A stretch of DNA of 33,041 nucleotides, taken from assembly GCF_001544575.2 (NCBI RefSeq), contig NZ_FCNY02000040.1, forward strand, positions 1 through 33,041. Direction: 5' to 3'. Shown here piece after piece: positions 15,111 to 23,675 of the stretch; positions within the stretch are counted from its first letter, which is position 1; each line of letters opens with the position of its first letter. Origin of the DNA: Caballeronia cordobensis. GTDB lineage: Bacteria > Pseudomonadota > Gammaproteobacteria > Burkholderiales > Burkholderiaceae. The notes beneath the pieces are model-generated. The model searched no databases, had not been told where the DNA came from, and saw nothing but the letters and a program-made list of their open reading frames with translations. The position numbers and the translations under genes are program-made.

Positions 15111-15119
15111 TTATATACG
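15111..15119 (-). promoter_or_regulatory. Possible -10 region for the phosphoribosyltransferase gene
   Basis: The minus strand reads TATATAAC just after the purA-side hairpin and about 25 bases before the start codon. No clear -35 box is seen, because that position falls in the hairpin. Confidence 0.25.
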
Positions 15120-15120
15120 A

Positions 15121-15151
15121 AATGTGGCCGCAGGAGGCGGCCACATTTTTT
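15121..15151. terminator. Hairpin between purA and the phosphoribosyltransferase gene, T-tract on the plus strand
   Basis: A perfect 10-bp stem ATGTGGCCGC/GCGGCCACAT has a 5-base loop. Six Ts follow it on the plus strand. In the minus direction, in which both neighbours are transcribed, only TTTCGTATAT follows. It may act as a weak purA terminator or as a terminator of antisense transcripts. Confidence 0.6.
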
Positions 15152-15185
15152 ACAGCGTCCGGTTCGGGTCGAGGCTCGGGAGCGC

Positions 15186-16532
15186 TCAGACCTTGAACGG
15201 ATGGCGCAGCAGAATGGTTTCGTCGCGGTCCGGGCCAGTCGACACCATGTCGATCGGCACGCCCGCCACTTCCTGCACGCGCGTGAGATAAGCGCGCGCG
15301 TTCGCGGGCAGCGCATCCCATTGCGTGATGCCGATGGTGCTTTCCTTCCAGCCGCCGAAGGTTTCGTACACCGGCTCGCAACGCGCCACTTCCGATGCGC
15401 CGCGCGGCAGGATGTCGACCGGCTTGCCGTCGAGCGTGTAGCCCGTGCAGAGCTTCACTTCGTCGAGGCCGTCGAGCACATCGAGCTTGGTCATGCACAG
15501 GCCCGAAATGCCGTTGATCTGGATCGAGCGGCGCAGCGCGGCGGCGTCGAGCCAGCCGGTGCGGCGCGGACGGCCCGTGACCGAACCGAATTCCTTGCCG
15601 ACGGTCGCGAGATCGAGGCCGACTTTCTCCTGACGCTGCGGATTGTCGGCGTCGTACAGCTCGCTCGGGAACGGGCCCGAACCGACGCGCGTGCAGTACG
15701 CCTTCGTGATGCCGAGAATGTAGTTCAGCCGCTGCGGCCCGATGCCCGCGCCAGCCGTCGCCGCGCCCGCGACGCAGTTGCTCGACGTGACGAACGGATA
15801 CGTGCCGTGGTCGATGTCGAGCAGCGTGCCTTGCGCGCCTTCGAACAGCAGATTGTTGCCGGCGTGGTTCGCGTCGTAGAGGCGGCGGGAGACGTCCGTG
15901 ACCATCGGCGCGAGACGGTCGGCGTAGCCGAGCATCGTGTCGAGCGTTTCCTGGAAATCGACGGCCTTCGCGCCGAGATACTGCGTCAGCACGAAGTTAT
16001 GGAAATCGAGCGCTTCGCGCAGGCGTTCCTCGAACACGGCGGGCTCGAAGAGATCCTGCACGCGCAAGCCGCGGCGGGCCACTTTGTCTTCGTACGCCGG
16101 GCCGATGCCGCGGCCGGTCGTGCCGATCTTGCCCGCGCCGCGCTTGGCTTCGCGCGCCTGGTCGATGGCGACGTGATACGGCAGAACGAGCGTGGCGGCT
16201 TCGGAGATGAAGAGGCGCTTCGAAACGTCGATGCCCGCGGCTTCGAGTTCGTCGATTTCCTTGAACAGCGCTTCCGGCGACAACACGACGCCATTGCCGA
16301 TATAACAGGCCGTGCCCGCGCGCATGATGCCCGACGGAATGAGGCGCAGAATGGTTTTCTTGCCGCCGATGATGAGCGTATGGCCGGCGTTGTGACCGCC
16401 CTGGAAGCGCACGACGCCCTGGGCGTGGTCCGTCAGCCAGTCGACGATCTTGCCCTTGCCCTCATCACCCCACTGGGTGCCCACCACGACGACGTTGCGC
16501 CCGGGGTTCACATTCACTGCACTGGCAGACAT
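15186..16532 (-). CDS. purA: Adenylosuccinate synthetase
   Basis: GTP-dependent ligase joining IMP and aspartate, the first committed step from IMP to AMP. The 448-residue protein has the P-loop-like QWGDEGKGKIVD with catalytic Asp23, GGHNAGHT with catalytic His51, the IMP-binding GTTGRGIGPAYEDK and the aspartate-loop region TGRPRRTGWLDAAALRRS. All are intact and the length is as expected. The ATG at 16532 gives MSASAVNVNPGRNVVVVGTQWG. No strong ribosome site is seen. It follows hisZ after 152 bases containing a possible promoter. The hisZ-purA neighbourhood downstream of hflKC is typical of betaproteobacteria. Confidence 0.97.
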   Translation of the reverse strand: MSASAVNVNPGRNVVVVGTQWGDEGKGKIVDWLTDHAQGVVRFQGGHNAGHTLIIGGKKTILRLIPSGIMRAGTACYIGNGVVLSPEALFKEIDELEAAGIDVSKRLFISEAATLVLPYHVAIDQAREAKRGAGKIGTTGRGIGPAYEDKVARRGLRVQDLFEPAVFEERLREALDFHNFVLTQYLGAKAVDFQETLDTMLGYADRLAPMVTDVSRRLYDANHAGNNLLFEGAQGTLLDIDHGTYPFVTSSNCVAGAATAGAGIGPQRLNYILGITKAYCTRVGSGPFPSELYDADNPQRQEKVGLDLATVGKEFGSVTGRPRRTGWLDAAALRRSIQINGISGLCMTKLDVLDGLDEVKLCTGYTLDGKPVDILPRGASEVARCEPVYETFGGWKESTIGITQWDALPANARAYLTRVQEVAGVPIDMVSTGPDRDETILLRHPFKV

Positions 16533-16559
16533 GTTGATTCGTTAGCTGGTTAAAAACGT

Positions 16560-16565
16560 ATTTTA
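16560..16565 (-). promoter_or_regulatory. Possible -10 box for purA
   Basis: TAAAAT on the minus strand, about 28 bases before the purA start, matches five of six consensus positions. The hexamer 17 bases upstream (TCGGAA) is a poor -35. Confidence 0.25.
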
Positions 16566-16684
16566 CCTAGGTTCGCGGAAGGTTCCGAGTTTTTCGGGCC
16601 GCGTTTCGCGAATTCGTCACGCTCGCATGATCGACATCGGCTAATAAAAAGTCCTTTCCGATCAAGCGACTGTATTTGCCGTGC

Positions 16685-17836
16685 TCAAGTGCGCGGCTCG
16701 ATCGTCCATGCGCCGTCGCGCTCGACGAGTACGCGGTCGAACGCGAATTCGTCGAGCACGTGGTCGTGGCCGGGCAACGCCTGAATGACGACTTCGCCCG
16801 CGTCGCGCAGCGCGAGAATCGCCGCGCGCAGCGGTTCGTCGTGCTTCCACGGCGCGAGAATCGCGCTGCCGCGCGCGTCGACGGGCGAGATGCGCGCCAC
16901 TTCGCGCAGATCGAGCGAGAAGCCCGTCGCGGGTCGCGCACGACCGTACGCGAGGCCGACATCATCGTAGCGGCCGCCTCGTGCAACGGCATTGGGCACG
17001 CCATCGATGTAGGCGGAGAACATGACACCGCTGTGGTAGGCGTAGCCGCGCAAATCCGCGAGATCGATCATCAGTTCCGCGCCTTCGACCTGACTTGCGA
17101 GGAACGCGAGGTCGTCGAGCGCGCGTGCGATCACCGGCAGATTGGGCAGACGGCCCCGCGCAATCTGCAACACGGACGCATCGCCATACAGCGACGGCAG
17201 CGCGCGCAACGCTTCGCGCGGCACTTGCCCGAGATGCGCGGTGAGTTCATTCAGACGCGGCACGTCCTTGCTTGCGAGCGCGTCGTAAAGCCCTTCGCCG
17301 AGCGACGCCGCGGCCGGTTCGAGCTCCAGCAGCGCGGCGAGCACGCCCGCGTGGCACAGATCGAGACGCACTTTCCTCAGACCTGCCAGATGCAGCGAAT
17401 CGAGCATCAGTTGCTGAATCTCGAGATCCGCTTCGAGCCCTGCGTGGCCGTAGATTTCAGCGCCGATCTGGATCTGCTCGCGCGTCGCGTGCAGCCCGCG
17501 CGGTCGCGTGTGCAGCACTACGCCGGCATAACACAGGCGCGTCACGCCCTGCCGGTTCAGCAGATGCGCGTCGATGCGCGAGACCTGCGGCGTAATGTCC
17601 GCGCGCAGGCCCAGGGTGCGGCCGGACAACTGATCGACGAGCTTGAAGGTGCGCAGGTTCAGATCGCTTCCGCCGCTCGTCAGCAGCGATTCGAGGTATT
17701 CGAGCATCGGCGGCATCACGAGCTCGTAGCCGTACGAACGGAACCGGTCGAGCAGGCGGCGGCGCAGCTCTTCGATCTTGCGGGCCTCCGACGGCAGAAC
17801 GTCGGCGATATTCTCAGGAAGTAACCAGGTGGACAT
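16685..17836 (-). CDS. hisZ: ATP phosphoribosyltransferase regulatory subunit HisZ
   Basis: Histidyl-tRNA synthetase-like paralogue that forms a complex with the short HisG catalytic subunit in the first step of histidine synthesis. The 383-residue protein starts MSTWLLPENIADVLPSEARKIEELRRRLLDRFRSYGYE. It shows the class II synthetase-like core (SGRTLGLRADITPQVSRIDAH, ARGGRYDDVG) but lacks the anticodon-binding domain seen in the HisS encoded at 26033-27382. This fits HisZ rather than a second HisS. Its presence predicts a short-form hisG elsewhere. It is preceded by the DUF2065 gene after 116 bases and followed by purA. Confidence 0.93.
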   Translation of the reverse strand: MSTWLLPENIADVLPSEARKIEELRRRLLDRFRSYGYELVMPPMLEYLESLLTSGGSDLNLRTFKLVDQLSGRTLGLRADITPQVSRIDAHLLNRQGVTRLCYAGVVLHTRPRGLHATREQIQIGAEIYGHAGLEADLEIQQLMLDSLHLAGLRKVRLDLCHAGVLAALLELEPAAASLGEGLYDALASKDVPRLNELTAHLGQVPREALRALPSLYGDASVLQIARGRLPNLPVIARALDDLAFLASQVEGAELMIDLADLRGYAYHSGVMFSAYIDGVPNAVARGGRYDDVGLAYGRARPATGFSLDLREVARISPVDARGSAILAPWKHDEPLRAAILALRDAGEVVIQALPGHDHVLDEFAFDRVLVERDGAWTIEPRT

Positions 17837-17952
17837 CGATGCGATTCCTACGGGACGCGAGCCTTCGCGCTTCAGGCGCGAGGACTTCGACGGTCAGGGA
17901 CGAAAGGATAAAGACAAGATAGGCGATATGGCGGCGCGCTGCCCGCCGCGGT

Positions 17953-18138
17953 TTACGTGGCGATCAGCAGCAGGATCAGGCCGAGCACCATCGCGACCAG
18001 TCCGCCGATGCGGATATGGTGCGTGGGCCGCTCCGCGATGCGGCGAAAGGTATCGCGCCACGCGGTCGGAAAAACGAAGGGAAACATGCCTTCGATGATC
18101 AGCATCAACGCAACAGCGAGCAGTAACGTCTCGGCCAT
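17953..18138 (-). CDS. Small DUF2065 (YjeT-like) membrane protein
   Basis: A 61-residue inner-membrane protein with two hydrophobic segments (about 4-22 and 43-60) and the family core FPTAWRDTFRRIAERP between them. Its function is unknown. It lies just after hflC, as yjeT does between hflC and purA in E. coli. This makes a link to the HflKC-FtsH system possible but unproven. Confidence 0.88.
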   Translation of the reverse strand: MAETLLLAVALMLIIEGMFPFVFPTAWRDTFRRIAERPTHHIRIGGLVAMVLGLILLLIAT

Positions 18139-18196
18139 GTCCAGGGGATCGTAGGCGCCGCGCCGGCCAGAAGCGGGCGCGCGGCGCGGGCGGGAA

Positions 18197-19099
18197 TCAG
18201 CGTTTCGCCGTGGCGGGAGGCGACGTGTCCGCCGCGCCGCCCGTCGGGCTCTTCATGAAGCGGAAGAAATCGCTGCTCGGGTCGACGACCATGACATCGC
18301 CCGGCTTGAACGTCTTCTTATACGCTTCGAGACTCTGATAGAACTGGTAGAACTGCGGATCGCGTCCGTACGCATCGGCCGCGATGGCCGCCGCCTTGCT
18401 GTCTCCTTCGCCCTTGATCGACTGCGCCTGGCTGTAGGCGTCCGCGAGAATCGCCTGCTGCGTGCGTTCCGCGTCGGCCTTGATCTTGTCCGCTTCCGCC
18501 GTGCCCTTCGCGCGCTCGTTCGCCGCCGCCTGCTGGCGCGCCGCGATCATGCGCTTGTAGACCGAATCGGCCACCGCCGACGGAAAGTCGATGCGCGTCA
18601 TCTGCAGATCGACGAGTTGCACGCCGAACGCCGCCGCTGCGCCTTCGACGCTCTTTTGCGCGTCGCTCGCGAGCGCCTGCTGATTGCCGAGCGACTCGGA
18701 GAGCGTGTGCTTCGCGAAGCTGCTCGCGAGCGCCGTGCGCGCGAGCGCGAGGATGCGCTCCTCGGCCGTCTGCGTGTTCTTCTCGTTGCTCTCGAAAAGC
18801 TTCAGCGGATCGGCGACGCGATACTTGATGACCGTGTTCACCAGCACTTCGTTCTTGTCCGAAGTCGAGAAGCGGTCCGCGCCGGATTCGTCGATGGTGA
18901 GCGTGCGCGTGTCGATGAGCGTAAGCGTCTGGAACGGCGGCGGCAGCTTGAAGTGCAGGCCGGGGCCTTCGAGACGCGGGTTGCCTTCGCCATGCGCGGC
19001 GACGATGGCAGCATGTCTTTCGTCCACGGTGAAGATCATCGACGAACCGATGAACAGCACGATGACGACGGCGACGACGAGCGCGATGATTCGATTCAT
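18197..19099 (-). CDS. hflC: FtsH protease modulator HflC
   Basis: SPFH/prohibitin-family inner-membrane protein that forms a large periplasmic assembly with HflK around FtsH and limits its proteolysis. The 300-residue product has an N-terminal membrane anchor (about 3-23). The SPFH domain begins VDERHAAIVAAHGEG, and a long Ala/Gln/Lys-rich helical stretch (AARQQAAANERAKGTAEADKIKADAERTQ region) follows. The ATG at 19099 is 11 bases after the hflK stop, so the two are almost certainly co-transcribed and made in matched amounts. Confidence 0.96.
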   Translation of the reverse strand: MNRIIALVVAVVIVLFIGSSMIFTVDERHAAIVAAHGEGNPRLEGPGLHFKLPPPFQTLTLIDTRTLTIDESGADRFSTSDKNEVLVNTVIKYRVADPLKLFESNEKNTQTAEERILALARTALASSFAKHTLSESLGNQQALASDAQKSVEGAAAAFGVQLVDLQMTRIDFPSAVADSVYKRMIAARQQAAANERAKGTAEADKIKADAERTQQAILADAYSQAQSIKGEGDSKAAAIAADAYGRDPQFYQFYQSLEAYKKTFKPGDVMVVDPSSDFFRFMKSPTGGAADTSPPATAKR

Positions 19100-19110
19100 G
19101 TTCGCGCTCC

Positions 19111-20532
19111 TTATTGCAGGTCTTCGGAGCGGCTGCGCGAGCGGAACGCATCGCGCGAGCGCAACGGATCGCTGCCCGCGTTCGCGCTGGCGCCGCTCGC
19201 ACCGCTGGCGGCGCTTGCCGCGCTGGCGGGTGCGACCGCGGCTGCGGGCGCCGATGCACTCGCCGCAGCCTGTGCGCGGGCCTGCGGCCCTTCCGCCGCG
19301 GGCGCTGCACCCGTCGCGGCCGCGCCGCTCGCGTTCGCCGACGACGACGCTGCCTGCTGCCGATTGGCTTCGACGAGCTTGTCGAGCGGCAGATACACCA
19401 CGTTATTGCCGGCACGGCTGTCGACGAACACCTTCGTGGTGCGTGAATAGATCTGCTGCATCGTGTCCAGGTACATGCGTTGACGGATGACCGCGGGCGC
19501 CTTCGAGTACTCCGCGTAGACTTCCTTGAAGCGCTCCGCGTCGCCCTGCGCCTGCGTGACTTCGCGATTGCTGTAGGCGCGCGCCTCGTCGATCAGCTTG
19601 GCCGCGTCGGCCTTCGCGCGCGGCAAGAGTTGATCGGCATAGGCCTGCGCGGTATCGCGGGCGCGCTCGTTGTCCTGACGCACGCGCGACGCTTCTTCGA
19701 ATGCCGACTGAACCTGCTGCGGCACCTGCACGCTCTGCACCGCGACGCCCGTCACCTGCAGGCCGGTGCGGTACGTGTCGAGCGAACGCTGGATGGATTC
19801 CATCAGGCGCGCACGCAGCGCTTCGCGGTCTTTGTAGAGCATGTCGTCCGTGGTGAGGCTGCCCGCGATCTCGCGAATCGCCGCCTGCGCGGCCTGCGTG
19901 ACGCTGTCCTCGGCATTGAGGCTGCGGTACAGGAAATCGGTGGGCGACTTGATCTGGTACTGCACGGCGAAGCGCACGTCGACGATATCGGCGTCGTTCG
20001 TGAGCAGCGAGGCGTCGCGCACGTTGCCCTGCGAAAGCGCTGCGCCGCGCCCGACTTCGACTGAGCGAATCTGCGAGGTATCGACGATATCGCTCGACTG
20101 GAACGGATACGGCAAACGCCAGTGGATGCCCTGCGAGACCGTCTGACGATACTTGCCGAATTGCGAGACGACGCCGACATGCCCGTCCTGCACGACGAAC
20201 ACGCCGCTGCCGAGATAGATGGCGATCAGCACGCCGATGACTATGCCGAGCCCGATCTTCGTGCCGCGGCCATTTTCGCGCGGCGCGCCGTTGCCGGGCT
20301 TCTTGCCGAACACGCCCGCGATGCGGCGATTGAACTCACGCCACATCTCGTCGAGATCGGGCGGACCCTCGTCCTTGCCGTTCGGGCGCTTGCCGTCCTG
20401 CGGACGCTTCGTGTCGTTCTTCACGCCATTGCCGTCGCCCCGCCCCCAGCGCGGATCGTTGATCGAAAAGACGGCATGCTCAGCTTGCCGGATAGTCCGC
20501 TCTTTGTAGTCGTTCACTCGGTGATTCACCAT
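19111..20532 (-). CDS. hflK: FtsH protease modulator HflK with Ala/Ser-rich C-terminal tail
   Basis: Partner of HflC in the FtsH-modulating complex. The 473-residue protein has a Gly/Asp/Lys-rich cytoplasmic N-terminus with the family start motif SINDPRWGRGDG at about 23-34. One membrane helix follows at 92-114, then the SPFH domain (VQDGHVGVVSQFGKYRQTV) and a helical region. About 80 residues of Ala/Ser-rich low complexity end the protein, finishing in an Arg/Ser cluster; this tail makes it longer than E. coli HflK (419 as I recall). The ATG at 20532 is the only ATG before the conserved motif. It begins 49 bases after hflX. Confidence 0.95.
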   Translation of the reverse strand: MVNHRVNDYKERTIRQAEHAVFSINDPRWGRGDGNGVKNDTKRPQDGKRPNGKDEGPPDLDEMWREFNRRIAGVFGKKPGNGAPRENGRGTKIGLGIVIGVLIAIYLGSGVFVVQDGHVGVVSQFGKYRQTVSQGIHWRLPYPFQSSDIVDTSQIRSVEVGRGAALSQGNVRDASLLTNDADIVDVRFAVQYQIKSPTDFLYRSLNAEDSVTQAAQAAIREIAGSLTTDDMLYKDREALRARLMESIQRSLDTYRTGLQVTGVAVQSVQVPQQVQSAFEEASRVRQDNERARDTAQAYADQLLPRAKADAAKLIDEARAYSNREVTQAQGDAERFKEVYAEYSKAPAVIRQRMYLDTMQQIYSRTTKVFVDSRAGNNVVYLPLDKLVEANRQQAASSSANASGAAATGAAPAAEGPQARAQAAASASAPAAAVAPASAASAASGASGASANAGSDPLRSRDAFRSRSRSEDLQ

Positions 20533-20581
20533 TAGACAGCCGGGTCAAGGCCGGGCGGGGCCGATGCGATTCCGAAACGGA

Positions 20582-21850
20582 TCAGTGTCCGTGCTCAGGA
20601 ACCTTGTGATCGTCACGTTCAGCGTCCTGCCGGTGGTCTTCCGGCTGCGCGTTCGTGCCGTGTATGTCGTTAGACCCGGCCTGCGTGGATTGCGTTGCTT
20701 CGGAAGCCTCTTGCGGCACCGGAAATTCGGCGAGCACGCTGGGTAGGCCCGCATCGGTTTCTTCGGCTTCCGCCGTGGCGATTTCGGCGATGGCAGCGCG
20801 CAGCGCATCGAGCCCCTGACCCGTGCGTGCACTCAAGAAAACGCGCGAAATATTACCATACTCGTCCCTTTCAACCGCCTCGCCGCGGGCCGCGAGCTCG
20901 GGCACCGCATCGATCTTGTTGAAGACGAGAATCTGGCGGATGCCGTCCGCGCCGATGCCGCGCAACACCTCGTTCACCTGATCGATCTGATCGAGGCGCA
21001 CCGCGCTCGACGCATCGACGACATGCAGCAGCACGTCCGCGTGAATGGTTTCCTCCAGCGTCGCGCGAAACGCGGCGACGAGCTGGTGCGGCAGTTCGCG
21101 GATGAACCCGACCGTGTCCGACACGACGACATGGCCCGCTTCCTCGCCGAGGAACACGCGGCGCGAGGTAGTGTCCAGCGTGGCGAAGAGCTGATCGGCC
21201 GCATATGCCTGCGCCTTGGTGAGCGCGTTGAACAGCGTGGATTTGCCCGCGTTGGTATAGCCCACGAGCGACACCGACATCGTGCGGTTGCGCACGCGCT
21301 GGCGCCGCTGCGTGCCGTGCTGACGGCGCAGTTTTTCAAGCCGCGACTTGAGCGCCTTGATGCGCTCGCCGATGAGCCGGCGATCGGTTTCGAGCTGCGT
21401 TTCGCCCGGACCGCGCAAGCCGATCCCGCCCTTCTGCCGTTCGAGGTGAGTCCACGCGCGAATCAGCCGCGTGGACAGATATTGCAGTTGCGCCAGTTCG
21501 ACCTGCAGCTTGCCTTCGTGACTGCGGGCGCGCTGCGCGAAAATATCGAGAATGAGGCTCGTGCGGTCCACCACGCGGCGGTTGAGCGCAACCTCGAGAT
21601 TGCGCTGCTGCGCGGGCGCGAGCGCGTGATTGAAAATGACGAGTTCGACGTCGCTCGCTTCGCATTGAAGGCGCAATTCCTCGACCTTGCCGCTGCCGAT
21701 AAACATCTTGGCATCGGGACTCTGACGGCGGCCGGTGAGCGTGACGGCGGGATGGGCGCCCGCACTTTGTGCGAGCAGACTGAGTTCTTCGAGACTGGCT
21801 TCGAAATCGATCTTGCCGAAATCGATGCCGACGAGCGCGGCGTTGATCAA
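20582..21850 (-). CDS. hflX: Ribosome-associated GTPase HflX, TTG start
   Basis: GTPase that binds the 50S subunit and splits stalled ribosomes. The 422-residue protein has the HflX N-terminal domain with GSGKVEEL (52-59), then RGPGETQLETDRR, and the G domain with G1 GYTNAGKS (197-204), DTVGFIRELP and NKID. The start is TTG at 21850 (INAALVGIDFG follows). The frame stays open upstream to a stop at 21947-21949 but offers no ATG, GTG or further TTG. The C-terminal tail after about residue 375 is low complexity and rich in His, Asp and Glu. It follows hfq after 86 bases, the widely conserved hfq-hflX-hflK-hflC order. Confidence 0.94.
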   Translation of the reverse strand: MINAALVGIDFGKIDFEASLEELSLLAQSAGAHPAVTLTGRRQSPDAKMFIGSGKVEELRLQCEASDVELVIFNHALAPAQQRNLEVALNRRVVDRTSLILDIFAQRARSHEGKLQVELAQLQYLSTRLIRAWTHLERQKGGIGLRGPGETQLETDRRLIGERIKALKSRLEKLRRQHGTQRRQRVRNRTMSVSLVGYTNAGKSTLFNALTKAQAYAADQLFATLDTTSRRVFLGEEAGHVVVSDTVGFIRELPHQLVAAFRATLEETIHADVLLHVVDASSAVRLDQIDQVNEVLRGIGADGIRQILVFNKIDAVPELAARGEAVERDEYGNISRVFLSARTGQGLDALRAAIAEIATAEAEETDAGLPSVLAEFPVPQEASEATQSTQAGSNDIHGTNAQPEDHRQDAERDDHKVPEHGH

Positions 21851-21936
21851 ATTGATGTTTTCAGATTTTTTGAAGCGACCGGCGAGTTGCTTAATGTTGA
21901 TGTTCGGAATGCAAATCGCGCCGGTCGCGACGAGGT

Positions 21937-22173
21937 TTAGGACGATTCAGCGTCCGGGTGGAAATTCACCGGACGGGCCGGCACGACCGTCGAAATGGCG
22001 TGCTTGTAGACCATCTGAGTGACCGTATTTCGGAGCAACACGACGTACTGGTCGAAAGATTCGATGTTCCCTTGAAGCTTGATGCCGTTGACCAAATAGA
22101 TCGACACCGGCACGTGCTCTTTACGCAGTGCGTTCAAAAACGGGTCTTGTAACAATTGCCCTTTGTTGCTCAT
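21937..22173 (-). CDS. hfq: RNA chaperone Hfq
   Basis: Hexameric Sm-like protein that pairs small RNAs with mRNA targets. The 78-residue protein starts MSNKGQLLQDPFLNALRKEHVPVSIYL and contains the Sm1 motif (VNGIKLQGNIESFDQYVVLL) and the Sm2 motif YKHAISTVVP. The C-terminal tail is short, as in other betaproteobacteria, and lacks the long disordered tail of E. coli Hfq. The ATG at 22173 has GGAG about 7-8 bases upstream. An in-frame extension to 22239 has no homology and is not used. Confidence 0.97.
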   Translation of the reverse strand: MSNKGQLLQDPFLNALRKEHVPVSIYLVNGIKLQGNIESFDQYVVLLRNTVTQMVYKHAISTVVPARPVNFHPDAESS

Positions 22174-22246
22174 AGCAAACTCCGTGTTTTTTTGCAGGTT
22201 GGAAGTATTGTGGACGAAGAAAAAGAGATCCGCCGACAATCGCTAC

Positions 22247-22252
22247 ACTATA
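22247..22252 (-). promoter_or_regulatory. Possible -10 box for hfq
   Basis: TATAGT on the minus strand, about 74 bases before the hfq start, matches five of six consensus positions. No convincing -35 is seen. A separate hfq promoter in the der-hfq gap would fit common practice in other bacteria. Confidence 0.3.
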
Positions 22253-22334
22253 GCTGATTTTCGCTGTTTTACGTTTTCGGCGCCGGGTCCGCCAAATGGC
22301 CAGCAGCGCCGTAACGCAAGGCTTCACGCGGTTC

Positions 22335-23675
22335 TCATTCCTTGTCCGCGTAAGGGTTTCGGCTCGACCGAAACTCTATGCGAAGTGGAGTGCCGGCGAG
22401 ACCAAAAGTTTCACGAAAGCGCCCTTCCAGATAACGCTTGTACGTGTCCGTGATCGCATCGAGCGCGTTGCCGTGCACGACGATGATTGGCGGATTTTGC
22501 CCGCCCTGATGCGCATAGCGCAGCTTCGGCCGAACCGGGCCGCGACGGCGCGGCTGCTGGAATTCCACCGCTTCGATCAGCGCGCGCGTGAGCTTGGGCG
22601 TCGGCAGCTTCGCCATCGCGGCGGCGTACGCGTCATCGACCGATTTCATCAACGCGCCGATGCCCGTCTTCTCCAGCGCCGAAACATAGTGGAACTTGGC
22701 GAAATCCAGGAACTTGAGCTTGCGCGACAGATCCGCCTTGGTGCGCTCGCGCACGTGTGAATCCAGACCGTCCCACTTGTTCACGCCGACCACGAGCGCG
22801 CGGCCCTGCTCGACCACGAAGCCCGCAATGTGCGCGTCCTGGTCGGAAATGTCCTGCTGCGCGTCGAGCAGGAGAATGACCACGTTGGCATCGGCGATCG
22901 ACTGCAGCGTCTTCACCACCGAGAACTTCTCGATCGCTTCGAACACCTTGCCACGACGGCGCAGGCCGGCCGTGTCGATCAAGGTGTATTTGCGGCCTTG
23001 CCGCTCGAAATCAACATAGATCGAATCGCGCGTGGTGCCGGGCATGTCGAACGCGATCACGCGCTCTTCGCCGATCAGCGTATTCACGAGCGTCGATTTG
23101 CCCACGTTCGGACGACCGACGATCGCGATCTTGACGCCGTGCTTCGCTTTCTCTTCTTCCGTCTCTTCCGGCTGATCCTTGTACGCGATGTCGAGCGCGT
23201 CGTTGATCATTTCGACGACGCCGTCGCCGTGGGCGGCCGAGATCGCGCGCGGATCGCCGAGACCGAGTTCGTAGAAGTCCGCCGCGACCGCCGAGTACTT
23301 CATGCCCTCGGCCTTGTTCACGACGAGAAAGAGCGGACGGCCGGTCTTGCGCAGATAGTCCGCGATGGCCTTGTCCTGCGGCGCGAGCCCGTTGCGCCCA
23401 TCGACGATGAACACGACGATATCGGCCTCCTCCACCGCCTGACGCGTCTGGCGCGCCATCTCGTGCAGAATGCCGTCCTTCGCGACGGGCTCGAAGCCGC
23501 CCGTGTCCACCACGAGGTACGGACGTTCGCCGCCCACGCGGCCTTCGCCGTAATGTCGGTCGCGGGTCAGGCCCGGCAGGTCCGCGACGAGCGCGTCGCG
23601 CGAGCGGGTAAGCCGGTTGAAAAGGGTCGATTTCCCCACATTGGGGCGCCCGACGAGGGCAATCACGGGTTTCAT
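22335..23675 (-). CDS. der: Ribosome assembly GTPase Der (EngA)
   Basis: Essential GTPase needed for 50S maturation, with two G domains in tandem. The 446-residue protein shows G1 GRPNVGKS at 9-16 and again at 187-194, DTGGF at 57-61, and DTAGL and NKWDG in the second domain. The first domain has NKAEG where many GTPases have NKxD; I recall this variant from related Der proteins. A KH-like C-terminal domain follows. It lies downstream of bamB on the same strand, as in E. coli, but with a 351-base gap between them. Confidence 0.97.
   Translation of the reverse strand: MKPVIALVGRPNVGKSTLFNRLTRSRDALVADLPGLTRDRHYGEGRVGGERPYLVVDTGGFEPVAKDGILHEMARQTRQAVEEADIVVFIVDGRNGLAPQDKAIADYLRKTGRPLFLVVNKAEGMKYSAVAADFYELGLGDPRAISAAHGDGVVEMINDALDIAYKDQPEETEEEKAKHGVKIAIVGRPNVGKSTLVNTLIGEERVIAFDMPGTTRDSIYVDFERQGRKYTLIDTAGLRRRGKVFEAIEKFSVVKTLQSIADANVVILLLDAQQDISDQDAHIAGFVVEQGRALVVGVNKWDGLDSHVRERTKADLSRKLKFLDFAKFHYVSALEKTGIGALMKSVDDAYAAAMAKLPTPKLTRALIEAVEFQQPRRRGPVRPKLRYAHQGGQNPPIIVVHGNALDAITDTYKRYLEGRFRETFGLAGTPLRIEFRSSRNPYADKE

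Noticed and set aside
16685..17836. Degenerate second histidyl-tRNA synthetase (pseudogene)
   Set aside because: The frame is intact and the pattern of lost synthetase features and the missing anticodon domain fits HisZ, which is normal in betaproteobacteria.
22174..22239. N-terminally extended Hfq of 100 residues
   Set aside because: Hfq homology begins at the ATG at 22173, which has a good ribosome site. The extra 22 residues resemble no Hfq.
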